Positions 1 through 5,585 of a stretch of DNA of 5,585 nt are shown here, piece after piece. Both the position numbers and the translations under genes were made by a program. The notes under the pieces were generated by a model. That model was given only the letters and a program-made list of their open reading frames with translations, had not been told where the DNA came from and searched no databases. The DNA comes from an uncultured Blautia sp. (lineage in GTDB: Bacteria > Bacillota > Clostridia > Lachnospirales > Lachnospiraceae), in assembly GCA_900552095.1 (NCBI GenBank), contig URYM01000136.1, positions 1 to 5,585 of the forward strand, read 5' to 3'. Numbering within the stretch: position 1 is the first letter of the stretch; every line of letters starts with the position of its first letter.

Positions 1-2
1 GT

Positions 3-839
3 GTGGATCCGGAGGCAGCTTACCGGATTGTTCGTCCGTCGATGCCTTTTTATGGAAGAGAAATCCTGGAGATGGCCATAGCGGCTCTTCTGCAGGGAGA
101 AAATCTTCTGCTGACCGGCTCCAAGGCTACGGGAAAAAATGTGCTGGCGGAGAATCTGGCCTGGATCTTCGGAAGACCTTCCTACAATATTTCCTTCCAT
201 GTAAATACAGGAAGTGCGGAACTGATCGGGACGGACACTTTTGTGGATAACCAGGTGCAGCTGAGAAAGGGAAGTATCTATCAATGTGCGCAGTATGGGG
301 GATTCGGTATTCTGGATGAGATTAATATGGCGAAAAATGATGCAGTCTCCGTTCTTCATGCCACGCTGGATTACAGAAGGAGTATTGACGTGCCCGGGTA
401 CGATAAGATTGATCTGCATCCGGCGGCGCGGTTTATCGGGACAATGAATTATGGATATGCTGGGACAAAGGAACTGAATGAAGCTCTGGTGTCCAGATTT
501 CTGGTAATTGCCATGCCGGATCAGACGGAGGAGACGCTTCTTAAAATTATGAGAAAGGCATATCCGACAGCCCGGGAGACGGCGCTGGAACAGTTTGCCG
601 GGCTTTTTCTGGATCTGCAGTTAAAGGCGGCCAACGGGGAGATTTCCACCAAGGCCGTTGACCTGAGGGGGATTCTGGCGGCGGTTGGAACGATGAAGAC
701 GGGATTATCTCCGGCTCTCGCTGTGCGGATGGGCGTGGTAAACAAATGCTTTGACAATTTCGAGAGAGAGATTGTGGAAGATGTGGTGATGACCCGGATC
801 CCGGCTGACTGGACGAGAGATCAGATCTTCGAGGTGTAG
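3..839 (+). CDS. MoxR-type AAA+ ATPase, CbbQ/NorQ-like (5' end may be cut)
   Basis: This is a cytosolic AAA+ ATPase of the MoxR clade, closest in layout to CbbQ/NorQ, which work with a VWA partner to activate a target enzyme by ATP-driven remodelling. Visible motifs: Walker A GSKATGKN at residues 39-46; the MoxR-type stretch around ELIGTD (73-78); Walker B FGILDEIN (101-108, D105/E106); a CbbQ-like LDYRRSIDVPG segment (122-132); sensor 1 GTMN (146-149); the arginine-finger context ALVSRF (161-166, R165); and a sensor-2 area near STKAVDLRG (215-223). The last Walker A residue is Asn46 where Ser or Thr is usual. The 278-residue length fits the family. The start used is a GTG two bases from the window edge with no upstream sequence to judge, so translation may begin earlier. 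The VWA gene follows after 2 bp, which implies co-translation. The substrate is unknown. Family assignment is firm; the exact subfamily is less so. Confidence 0.88.
   Translation: MDPEAAYRIVRPSMPFYGREILEMAIAALLQGENLLLTGSKATGKNVLAENLAWIFGRPSYNISFHVNTGSAELIGTDTFVDNQVQLRKGSIYQCAQYGGFGILDEINMAKNDAVSVLHATLDYRRSIDVPGYDKIDLHPAARFIGTMNYGYAGTKELNEALVSRFLVIAMPDQTEETLLKIMRKAYPTARETALEQFAGLFLDLQLKAANGEISTKAVDLRGILAAVGTMKTGLSPALAVRMGVVNKCFDNFEREIVEDVVMTRIPADWTRDQIFEV
831..836 (+). promoter_or_regulatory. Ribosome binding site of the VWA gene
   Basis: GAGGTG lies 5 bases before the ATG at 842 and within the last codons of the ATPase gene. It supports the 842 start over the in-frame ATG at 857, and points to coupled translation of the two genes. 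Confidence 0.6.
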
Positions 840-841
840 GA

Positions 842-2599
842 ATGGAAGAACTTCAGATGGAACTGGAAAACAGGATCCGGAACCTGGTGTGGACAGTCTG
901 TGGAGATTACACCATGGAAGTAAAGCCGGATGTGGAAAGTTTTCTGAGCTGCCGTCCGGCGGGACTCTATGACAGCGTCAAGCAGGGGGCATTTGCCCGT
1001 TTCTTTGACCGGGAAGTCCTAAGTCTTTACCTGGTGAAGAAAGTGTACCTGGGAGCAGAAGAAGGCGCCCTGGTGTTCTTGTCTCAGCTGTGTATTGAGG
1101 AGGCAGTGGGGGAAAAGCTGGCCTCAGAGCGTCCGGGTGTGCGAAGCCTTCGCCTGGAAGCGTATCAGGGGATCCTGGAGCGGGATTTTTCCAGACTTTC
1201 CGGTCATTTTCCGGGGCGGGTAAAGCTTGCCCTTATGCGGGAAGCACTGGATGGCAGACAGACGGTAGAAAAAAGGATCCGGCAGGGAATGGAAGAGCTG
1301 TATCAGCTGCGTGAGGCAAAGGAGACAGAGGAAGTGATCCGGAAGATTGATCATCTCTACAATGTCTGGGTGGATCCGGATTTTGAAAAAAGGCGGGGCG
1401 GCCTTGAGGCAGTAGAGGCGGTAACGCTTGAAGATCTGGCGGAATTTAACTGGCAGGATTACCTGACAGAGGAGATGTATGCGGAAAATCTGGAGGCTTA
1501 TCTGGAACAGATGGCCAAAGAGATGGTGCAGACCGCTTCTCTGGATCGGGAAGAGAAGAGAGAGGGAAGCGGACAGAAGAAAAGAATTGTAGTGGTGGAT
1601 CAGGAGGCGATGCAGAAGGTTTACAGCTACATTGAGCTGAATTTCGGGAAAACGTACCTGACTCCGGCAGAGGAAAAGAAGAGAAACATCAGGCTGTGCC
1701 GGGGGATTCACGGAGACTGCGGGTTATACTATACGGACGGGATTTTGCAGAATCCGGTAAAACGCAATTACCAGTATGAGTATGCCAGAAAGCAGATGGG
1801 AAAAAATAAGTATGCCTACTATGATAATCACAGGGCTGTCAAGAAAAATATCGCAGAGCTGAGCCGGATTCTCAAGCACGCGCTGGCGCTGCGAAGCCAG
1901 AGTCAGTCGGAACTGTCTGACCGGGGAAAACTTCTGCCTGCCCGGCTGTGGAAAGTGGGGAGGACGCAGGACGCCCGGCTTTTTGCCAGGGAACAGAAGG
2001 CGGAGGAGACAGAATTTGTTGTGGATGTATTAATCGACGCCAGCGGTTCTCAGAGAAAGCGCCAGGAACAGGTGGTGCTGCAGGCCTATATTCTTATGGA
2101 GGCATTAAGCAGCGCGGGAATTCCCCATCGGGTCACTTCTTTTTGTACTTTCTGGGATTACACCGTGCTTCAGCGGTTCCGGGAGTACGATGAGGACAGA
2201 AGTAAAAATGAGAGGATCTTTGAATTTACCACATCTTCTAACAACAGAGACGGGCTTGCCGTCCGGGCGGCGGCAGAGGAACTTCTGAACCGGGAAGAGG
2301 AAAAGAAAATACTGATCCTTTTAAGCGACGGGAAGCCCTACGATGTGGTCGTGAACAGACCCAATGCCAGAAATCCCAGACCCTATGAGGGGACTTACGC
2401 GATACGCGATACGGGTACGGCAGTCCGCTGGCTGCGGAATATGGGAGTGGCTGTGCTGGGAGTTTTCGCCGGGGAAGAGAGGGAACTGGAGGCGGAAAAG
2501 AAGATTTTCGGCAAAGATTTTGCCTATATCCGACAGATTTCAAACTTTTCTGCGGTGGTGGGAAGATATTTGATGAAACAGTTGGAAGACTGGGATTGA
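842..2599 (+). CDS. VWA-domain protein, NorD/CobT-like partner of the MoxR ATPase
   Basis: This 585-residue soluble protein has a C-terminal VWA domain (about residues 392-585) with a complete-looking MIDAS metal site: DASGS (399-403), the NNRDG segment (467-471, D470) and LLSDGKPYD (493-501, D496). The EGTYAIRDTG stretch (516-525) resembles the equivalent part of NorD/CobT proteins. The N-terminal 390 residues are helical and charged, with a Glu/Lys-rich linker near 225-250 and a segment with two cysteines (C286 and C293, CRGIHGDC). There is no signal peptide or membrane helix. In NorQ-NorD, CbbQ-CbbO and RavA-ViaA systems the VWA protein docks the AAA+ ring onto its target through MIDAS; the same role is inferred here. 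The ATG at 842 has GAGGTG at 831-836, inside the end of the ATPase gene. An in-frame ATG at 857 is an alternative. Homologues are often labelled nitric oxide reductase activation protein, which is not supported by any neighbour here. Confidence 0.87.
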   Translation: MEELQMELENRIRNLVWTVCGDYTMEVKPDVESFLSCRPAGLYDSVKQGAFARFFDREVLSLYLVKKVYLGAEEGALVFLSQLCIEEAVGEKLASERPGVRSLRLEAYQGILERDFSRLSGHFPGRVKLALMREALDGRQTVEKRIRQGMEELYQLREAKETEEVIRKIDHLYNVWVDPDFEKRRGGLEAVEAVTLEDLAEFNWQDYLTEEMYAENLEAYLEQMAKEMVQTASLDREEKREGSGQKKRIVVVDQEAMQKVYSYIELNFGKTYLTPAEEKKRNIRLCRGIHGDCGLYYTDGILQNPVKRNYQYEYARKQMGKNKYAYYDNHRAVKKNIAELSRILKHALALRSQSQSELSDRGKLLPARLWKVGRTQDARLFAREQKAEETEFVVDVLIDASGSQRKRQEQVVLQAYILMEALSSAGIPHRVTSFCTFWDYTVLQRFREYDEDRSKNERIFEFTTSSNNRDGLAVRAAAEELLNREEEKKILILLSDGKPYDVVVNRPNARNPRPYEGTYAIRDTGTAVRWLRNMGVAVLGVFAGEERELEAEKKIFGKDFAYIRQISNFSAVVGRYLMKQLEDWD

Positions 2600-2602
2600 A
2601 GG

Positions 2603-2625
2603 GATTTTGGGCAGGCGGCAAAATC
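2603..2625 (+). repeat. Short inverted repeat just after the VWA gene
   Basis: GATTTTG (2603-2609) and CAAAATC (2619-2625) are perfect reverse complements around a 9-base G-rich loop, starting 3 bases after the VWA stop codon. Two G-T pairs could extend the stem outwards. What follows is A-rich, not T-rich, so on its own it does not look like an intrinsic terminator. It may protect the 3' end of the message, assist the next hairpin, or be chance in AT-rich DNA. Confidence 0.4.
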
Positions 2626-2637
2626 TTAAAATATTGT

Positions 2638-2676
2638 GAAAATGTTAAAAATATTACATTTTCTCTTTTCTTTTCC
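2638..2676 (+). terminator. Candidate weak intrinsic terminator after the ATPase/VWA unit
   Basis: GAAAATGT (2638-2645) and ACATTTTC (2656-2663) form a perfect 8-bp inverted repeat with a 10-base loop, followed by a T-rich run, TCTTTTCTTTTCC (2664-2676). Position and T-rich tail suit termination of the upstream unit. The stem is mostly A-T and so weak, and the T-run is broken by cytosines. The same dyad could be an operator for the downstream regulator gene. Confidence 0.4.
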
Positions 2677-2699
2677 GTCAAAATATATTAGAATATAGT
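2671..2699 (+). promoter_or_regulatory. Candidate promoter for the regulator-ftsEX operon
   Basis: TATAGT at 2694-2699 matches five of six bases of the sigma-A -10 consensus; a poor -35 (TTTTCC, 2671-2676, or TTTCCG one base on) lies 16-17 bases upstream. A second -10-like hexamer, TATATT, lies at 2684-2689. TATATT-AG-AATATA (2684-2697) is a small dyad overlapping the -10 area, where a regulator could bind. The leader would be about 65 bases. The placement is by eye and the -35 is weak, so only the general location is suggested. Confidence 0.3.
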
Positions 2700-2757
2700 C
2701 TAAGTAACTTTGCTTTTTTTGGGATGTAGGCAATGTGGAAGTAACTATATAAATGAA

Positions 2758-2764
2758 AGAGGGA
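2758..2764 (+). promoter_or_regulatory. Ribosome binding site of the CdaR/PucR-like gene
   Basis: AGAGGGA precedes the ATG at 2772 with about 7-9 bases between. It supports that start; there is no other good start nearby in this frame. Confidence 0.55.
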
Positions 2765-2771
2765 CGAATAT

Positions 2772-3857
2772 ATGATATCCAATCAGATTCTGCAGAATAC
2801 GATTGACGGCTTGAAGACGATTTCTAAAACAGATTTTTGTGTGGCAGATGTGGAAGGCAAGGTAGTGGTTCAGACGTTTCCGGAACCGGTGAGCAATGAG
2901 CTGGAGATCAGTAGTTTTGCCCAGTCTCCGGCGGACAGCCAGACCGTGAAGGATTATCAGTTTTTTAAGGTGTACGATGAGCAGCAGCTGGAGTATATCT
3001 TGATCGCAGGCGGCGGTGAGGATGTACACATGGTGGGAAAGATGGCGGCATTTCAGATCCAGAATCTTCTGATCGCCTACAAGGAGCGTTTTGACAAGGA
3101 TAACTTTATCAAGAACCTGCTTCTTGACAACCTGCTTCTGGTAGACATCTATAACCGGGCGAAGAAACTGCGCATCGAAGTGAATGTGCGCCGCGTGGTA
3201 TTTATCCTGGAGACCAGCCAGGAGAAGGATCACAGCGCCATGGAGAGCGTGAAGAGCGTATTCACAGGGAAGAACGGTGATTTTATCACCGCAGTGGATG
3301 AGAAGAGTATTATCGTGGTAAAGGAACTGGAACTGGGTGACGGCTACGAGGAGATGGAGCGGATCGCCGCTTCTATCCTGGAGGCTGTGGGAAGAGATGA
3401 GGAAGGAAAAACTCATATCGCTTACGGCACCATCGTCAAGGAACTGAAGGAAGTTTCCCGCTCCTACAAGGAGGCCAGAATGGCTCTGGATGTGGGCAAG
3501 ATCTTCTTCAGTGACCGGGATATTATCGCCTACAGTTCACTGGGAATCGGAAGACTGATCTATCAGCTGCCTATTCCTCTGTGTAAGATGTTTATCAAAG
3601 AGATCTTTGAGAACAAGTCTCCGGATGATTTTGATGAGGAGACGCTGACAACCATCAATAAATTCTTTGAGAACAGCCTGAATGTATCAGAAACTTCCAG
3701 ACAGCTGTACATTCACAGAAATACTTTGGTATATCGGCTGGATAAGCTTCAAAAGAGCACCGGTCTTGACCTGCGTGTCTTTGAAGATGCTATTACTTTC
3801 AAGATTGCGCTTATGGTCGTACGATATATGAAATACATGGAAACACTGGACTATTAA
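2772..3857 (+). CDS. CdaR/PucR-family transcriptional regulator upstream of ftsEX
   Basis: This 361-residue cytosolic protein has the layout of CdaR/PucR regulators. The N-terminal ~100 residues look like a small ligand-sensing domain; the opening NQILQNTIDGLKTI and CVADVEGKVV resemble the start of sugar-diacid recognition domains, but later parts diverge. A helical linker (about 100-135) is followed by a degenerate GGDEF-like domain (about 138-250), ending in the family-typical IAYGTIVKEL (216-225) and SYKEARMALDVGK (231-243). The C-terminal PucR-type helix-turn-helix is NVSETSRQLYIHRNTLVYRL (304-323) plus DKLQKSTGLDL (324-334). It is expected to bind DNA in response to a small molecule. Nothing for sugar-diacid or purine breakdown lies nearby; instead ftsE follows after only 15 bp, so it probably shares a transcript with ftsEX and may regulate itself and that operon. 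The ligand and targets are unknown. The family call is secure from the C-terminus; the N-terminal domain identity is tentative. Confidence 0.85.
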   Translation: MISNQILQNTIDGLKTISKTDFCVADVEGKVVVQTFPEPVSNELEISSFAQSPADSQTVKDYQFFKVYDEQQLEYILIAGGGEDVHMVGKMAAFQIQNLLIAYKERFDKDNFIKNLLLDNLLLVDIYNRAKKLRIEVNVRRVVFILETSQEKDHSAMESVKSVFTGKNGDFITAVDEKSIIVVKELELGDGYEEMERIAASILEAVGRDEEGKTHIAYGTIVKELKEVSRSYKEARMALDVGKIFFSDRDIIAYSSLGIGRLIYQLPIPLCKMFIKEIFENKSPDDFDEETLTTINKFFENSLNVSETSRQLYIHRNTLVYRLDKLQKSTGLDLRVFEDAITFKIALMVVRYMKYMETLDY

Positions 3858-3860
3858 GAC

Positions 3861-3866
3861 AGGAGG
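3861..3866 (+). promoter_or_regulatory. Ribosome binding site of ftsE
   Basis: A perfect AGGAGG sits 6 bases before the ftsE ATG at 3873 and 3 bases after the regulator's stop codon. It predicts efficient ftsE translation from a shared message and leaves no room for a separate promoter in the 15-bp gap. Confidence 0.8.
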
Positions 3867-3872
3867 AGTATC

Positions 3873-4556
3873 ATGATTACGTTAGATGGCGTAAGCAAGT
3901 CATACAGCAAGGGGCAGCCCGCCCTGAATAATGTATCCTTGCACATTGATAAGGGGGAATTTGTTTTCGTCGTAGGAAACAGCGGTTCCGGAAAATCCAC
4001 ACTGATCAAGCTTCTGCTCAAGGAGCTGGAACCCACCTCAGGCACCATCACGGTCAACAATCAGGTTTTGAATAAGCTGAAGCGGCGCAAGATCGCCAAG
4101 TACCGCAGATGTCTGGGCGTAGTATTTCAGGACTTCCGCCTTTTAAAGGATCGGAATGTTTATGAAAATGTGGCTTTTGCCCAGCGGGTGATCGAGAGAC
4201 CCAGCCGGGTGATCAAGAAGCGGGTTCCGGAGGTTCTGACCGTGGTAGGGCTGGCGGAGAAGTATAAATCTCTGCCCAGACAGCTCTCCGGAGGAGAGCA
4301 GCAGAGAGTTGCCCTGGCCCGGGCTCTGGTGAACCGGCCGGACATTCTGCTGGCGGACGAGCCTACGGGAAATCTGGATCCCAAGAACTCATTTGAGATT
4401 ATGAAACTGCTGGAAGAGATCAACGAGCGCGGTACCACCGTACTGGTCGTAACCCACAACCGGGAGATTGTAAATGCATTTAAGAAGCGGGTTATCGCCA
4501 TGAAGAAAGGCGTCATTGTAAGCGACGAACAAGAAGGTGAATACCATGAGAGTTAG
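3873..4556 (+). CDS. ftsE: Cell division ATP-binding protein FtsE
   Basis: FtsE is the cytoplasmic ATPase of the FtsEX complex, an ABC-type machine that does not transport but passes ATP-driven shape changes through FtsX to peptidoglycan hydrolases outside the membrane. All ABC motifs are intact: Walker A GNSGSGKST (35-43), Q-loop FQDFRLL (85-91, Q86), signature LSGGEQQR (138-145), Walker B ILLADE (158-163), D-loop NLD (167-169) and the switch histidine in VVTHNREI (192-199, H195). The FQDFRLLKDRNVYENVAF stretch and PTGNLDP are typical of FtsE, as is the 227-residue length. The ATG follows a perfect ribosome binding site. Its end overlaps ftsX by 11 bases, so the two are translationally coupled. 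Other short ABC ATPases (LolD/MacB type) look similar, but the ftsX partner settles the call. Confidence 0.96.
   Translation: MITLDGVSKSYSKGQPALNNVSLHIDKGEFVFVVGNSGSGKSTLIKLLLKELEPTSGTITVNNQVLNKLKRRKIAKYRRCLGVVFQDFRLLKDRNVYENVAFAQRVIERPSRVIKKRVPEVLTVVGLAEKYKSLPRQLSGGEQQRVALARALVNRPDILLADEPTGNLDPKNSFEIMKLLEEINERGTTVLVVTHNREIVNAFKKRVIAMKKGVIVSDEQEGEYHES
4532..4539 (+). promoter_or_regulatory. Ribosome binding site of ftsX, deciding its start
   Basis: AGAAGGTG inside the end of ftsE lies 6 bases before the ATG at 4546. The GTG at 4537-4539 that opens the longest reading frame is part of this site, so it is probably not the initiator. The ATG also gives the usual short, basic FtsX N-terminus. 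Confidence 0.65.
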
Positions 4557-5463
4557 TACGATCGGTTACAGCATCAAGCAGGGCGGCAAAAATATCTGGA
4601 GAAACAAGCTGTTTTCCGTGGCATCCATTGCCACCATGGGAGCCTGTATTTTCCTTTTCGGCCTTGTATTTTCCATTATTGTAAACTTTCGCTACATTGT
4701 AAAAAATGTGGAGGAAGGCGTATCCATGACCGTTATGTTTGAGGACGGGGTGGATCAGGCCACGATGGATGCGATCGGGAAACAGATCGAGAGCCGGACG
4801 GATCTGGTGCGGGAAGTGCGTTACGTCTCCGCCGATCAGGCCTGGGAGGAGTTTGCCCAGGATTATTTCCCGGAGGATCAGCAGAATTTAAAGAGCGGTT
4901 TTAAGGATAATGACAATCCGCTGCTTTATTCTGCCAGTTATGAAGTCTACGCCAGAAGCGTGGAAGTTCAGAATCAGTTAAGAGAGTATATTCAGCAGAT
5001 GGACGGCGTGCGGGTCGTAAACCAGGCTACGGATGTGACCAGCACACTGAGCAGCTTTAATAAAATGATCGGATATATTTCCATTGCGATCATTGCTATT
5101 TTGCTGGCAGTTGCCATCTTCCTGATCAGTAATACGGTTGCCATCGGTATTTCCGTCCGCAAGGAAGAGATCGGTATCATGAAGCTGATCGGAGCGACCA
5201 ACTTCTTCGTCCGTTTCCCCTTCATTGTGGAAGGTGTGATCCTGGGACTGGTGGGATCCGCGATTCCGCTGGGACTTCTGTATGTGCTCTATGAAAAGGT
5301 AGTTGGTTATATCCTGGAGAAATTCAGCGTGCTGACCAATGTGATCCAGTTTATGGATGTGAATCAGGTATTCGTGGTACTGCTTCCGGTGGGACTGCTC
5401 CTGGGTATGGGAATCGGTTTTGTGGGAAGTATGTTTACCATCAGAAAACATCTGAAAGTCTAA
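4546..5463 (+). CDS. ftsX: Cell division membrane protein FtsX
   Basis: FtsX is the membrane partner of FtsE; its outer loop contacts and activates peptidoglycan hydrolases (for example CwlO in Bacillus, PcsB in pneumococcus). With the ATG at 4546 it has 305 residues, the normal size. The layout is a short basic cytoplasmic N-terminus (GGKNIWRNKLFS, 13-24), membrane helix 1 (about 24-47), an extracellular domain (about 50-172, starting VEEGVSMTVMFEDG), helix 2 (about 175-199), a cytoplasmic loop with VRKEEIGIMKLIGAT (204-218), helix 3 (about 222-248), a short outer loop, helix 4 (about 275-297) and a basic C-terminus. The VRKEEI..MKLIGA motif is characteristic of FtsX and FtsX-like permeases. 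It overlaps ftsE by 11 bases. The hydrolase it controls is not visible; the gene that seems to begin at 5580 is a natural candidate but unidentified. A start at GTG 4537 would add three residues. Confidence 0.95.
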   Translation: MRVSTIGYSIKQGGKNIWRNKLFSVASIATMGACIFLFGLVFSIIVNFRYIVKNVEEGVSMTVMFEDGVDQATMDAIGKQIESRTDLVREVRYVSADQAWEEFAQDYFPEDQQNLKSGFKDNDNPLLYSASYEVYARSVEVQNQLREYIQQMDGVRVVNQATDVTSTLSSFNKMIGYISIAIIAILLAVAIFLISNTVAIGISVRKEEIGIMKLIGATNFFVRFPFIVEGVILGLVGSAIPLGLLYVLYEKVVGYILEKFSVLTNVIQFMDVNQVFVVLLPVGLLLGMGIGFVGSMFTIRKHLKV

Positions 5464-5504
5464 AGGAATAAATAGAAGGTTTCTGAAATAACATAAGTAG
5501 GAAA

Positions 5505-5562
5505 AGAAGGGCCGCTGCAAAAACGGTAGGATTGGAGAATCTGGTTTTGCGGCGGTTCTTCT
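5505..5562 (+). terminator. Long hairpin after ftsX: terminator or attenuator
   Basis: Bases 5505-5522 and 5545-5562 pair at all 18 positions, with three G-T wobbles (5510/5557, 5511/5556, 5516/5551). The core is GCCGCTGCAAAA against TTTTGCGGCGGT. The 22-base loop can itself fold a small stem, GATT (5530-5533) with AATC (5538-5541). The right arm ends TTCTTCT, giving a modest U-rich tail after the GC core, as in an intrinsic terminator, but no uninterrupted U-run follows. Because a ribosome binding site and ATG come directly after it, partial termination or message processing between ftsX and the next gene is equally possible. Confidence 0.65.
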
Positions 5563-5579
5563 GCATTGGAGAGAAAGAG

Positions 5580-5585
5580 ATGAAG
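5580..5585 (+). CDS. Probable start of the next gene (only two codons visible)
   Basis: ATG-AAG at the window edge is preceded by GGAGAG (5568-5573) with 6 bases between, a normal initiation site. Met-Lys is a common opening for secreted or membrane proteins, and genes after ftsEX in related bacteria often encode a secreted peptidoglycan hydrolase or peptidase; that part is expectation, not seen. Only 17 bases separate the hairpin from this codon, so the gene would be expressed through the hairpin or from a promoter before it. Confidence 0.4.

Noticed and set aside
1124..1711. Long open frame on the - strand inside the VWA gene (195 codons)
   Set aside because: It is antisense to a clearly conserved coding region, has a low-complexity Leu/Ile/His/Pro-rich product with no known domain, and no convincing ribosome binding site.
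2396..2420. Tandem TACGCGA heptamer plus TACGG repeats
   Set aside because: It lies in the VWA gene and encodes the family-typical YAIRDTG stretch, so the repeat follows from codon choice.
2753..2806. Possible 17-codon leader peptide starting at ATG 2753 and overlapping the regulator's start
   Set aside because: It has only a poor, distant GGAAG as a ribosome binding site and no regulatory codon run; it is likely chance.
3114..3139. Direct repeat AACCTGCTTCT in the regulator gene
   Set aside because: It encodes the repeated residues NLLLDNLLL in the helical linker; it is a coding coincidence rather than a DNA element.
2745..3416. Long open frame on the - strand over the regulator gene (223 codons)
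   Set aside because: It mirrors the regulator's codons, its product is Leu/His-rich without a recognisable domain, and it runs through the regulator's ribosome binding site. A shadow is the simpler explanation.
4978..5520. Open frame on the - strand over ftsX and part of the hairpin
   Set aside because: The product is His/Gln/Asp-rich with no domain, and ftsX is unmistakable on the + strand.
1..5585. CRISPR arrays, insertion sequences, tRNA or rRNA genes, phage genes
   Set aside because: I saw no spaced repeats, transposase-like products, terminal inverted repeats or cloverleaf-type sequence; the window is filled by ordinary co-directional genes.

Overview
The window looks like chromosomal DNA from an anaerobic, moderate-GC Firmicute, most likely a member of the Lachnospiraceae (Clostridium cluster XIVa; Blautia/Dorea-like). 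The reasons are the strong AGGAGG-type ribosome binding sites, tightly packed co-directional genes, the flavour of the proteins and the AT-rich intergenic spacer. That assignment is inference from style and recollection, not from a search. All supported genes lie on the + strand. I see no mobile element, tRNA, rRNA or CRISPR array.

Region 1 (3-2599) is a two-gene unit with a 2-bp gap. It encodes a MoxR-type AAA+ ATPase of the CbbQ/NorQ kind and a 585-residue protein with a C-terminal von Willebrand A (VWA) domain of the NorD/CobT kind. Such pairs act elsewhere as ATP-driven chaperones that insert metals into, activate or remodel a target enzyme. No nitric oxide reductase, Rubisco or cobaltochelatase gene is visible here, so the target is unknown. 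The ATPase has an unusual Walker A motif (GKN instead of GKS/GKT). Its 5' end may lie before the window.

Region 2 (2600-2771) is an AT-rich spacer of 172 bp. It holds two short inverted repeats just after the VWA gene, the second followed by a T-rich run (possible weak terminator), then a candidate promoter whose -10 overlaps a small dyad, and a ribosome binding site.

Region 3 (2772-5463) is a probable operon. A CdaR/PucR-family regulator is followed after 15 bp by ftsE, and ftsE overlaps ftsX by 11 bp. FtsE (ATPase) and FtsX (four-helix membrane protein) form the ABC-type complex that controls peptidoglycan hydrolases during division or elongation. The regulator in front suggests that the complex is tied to a small-molecule or metabolic signal.

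Region 4 (5464-5585) holds a long, nearly perfect hairpin (18 paired positions), then a ribosome binding site and an ATG-AAG at the window edge that is probably the start of the next gene. The hairpin may be a terminator or an attenuator between ftsX and that gene.

Most of the window is well-understood gene families. The least explained parts are the orphan ATPase/VWA pair, the regulator-ftsEX linkage and the hairpin after ftsX.
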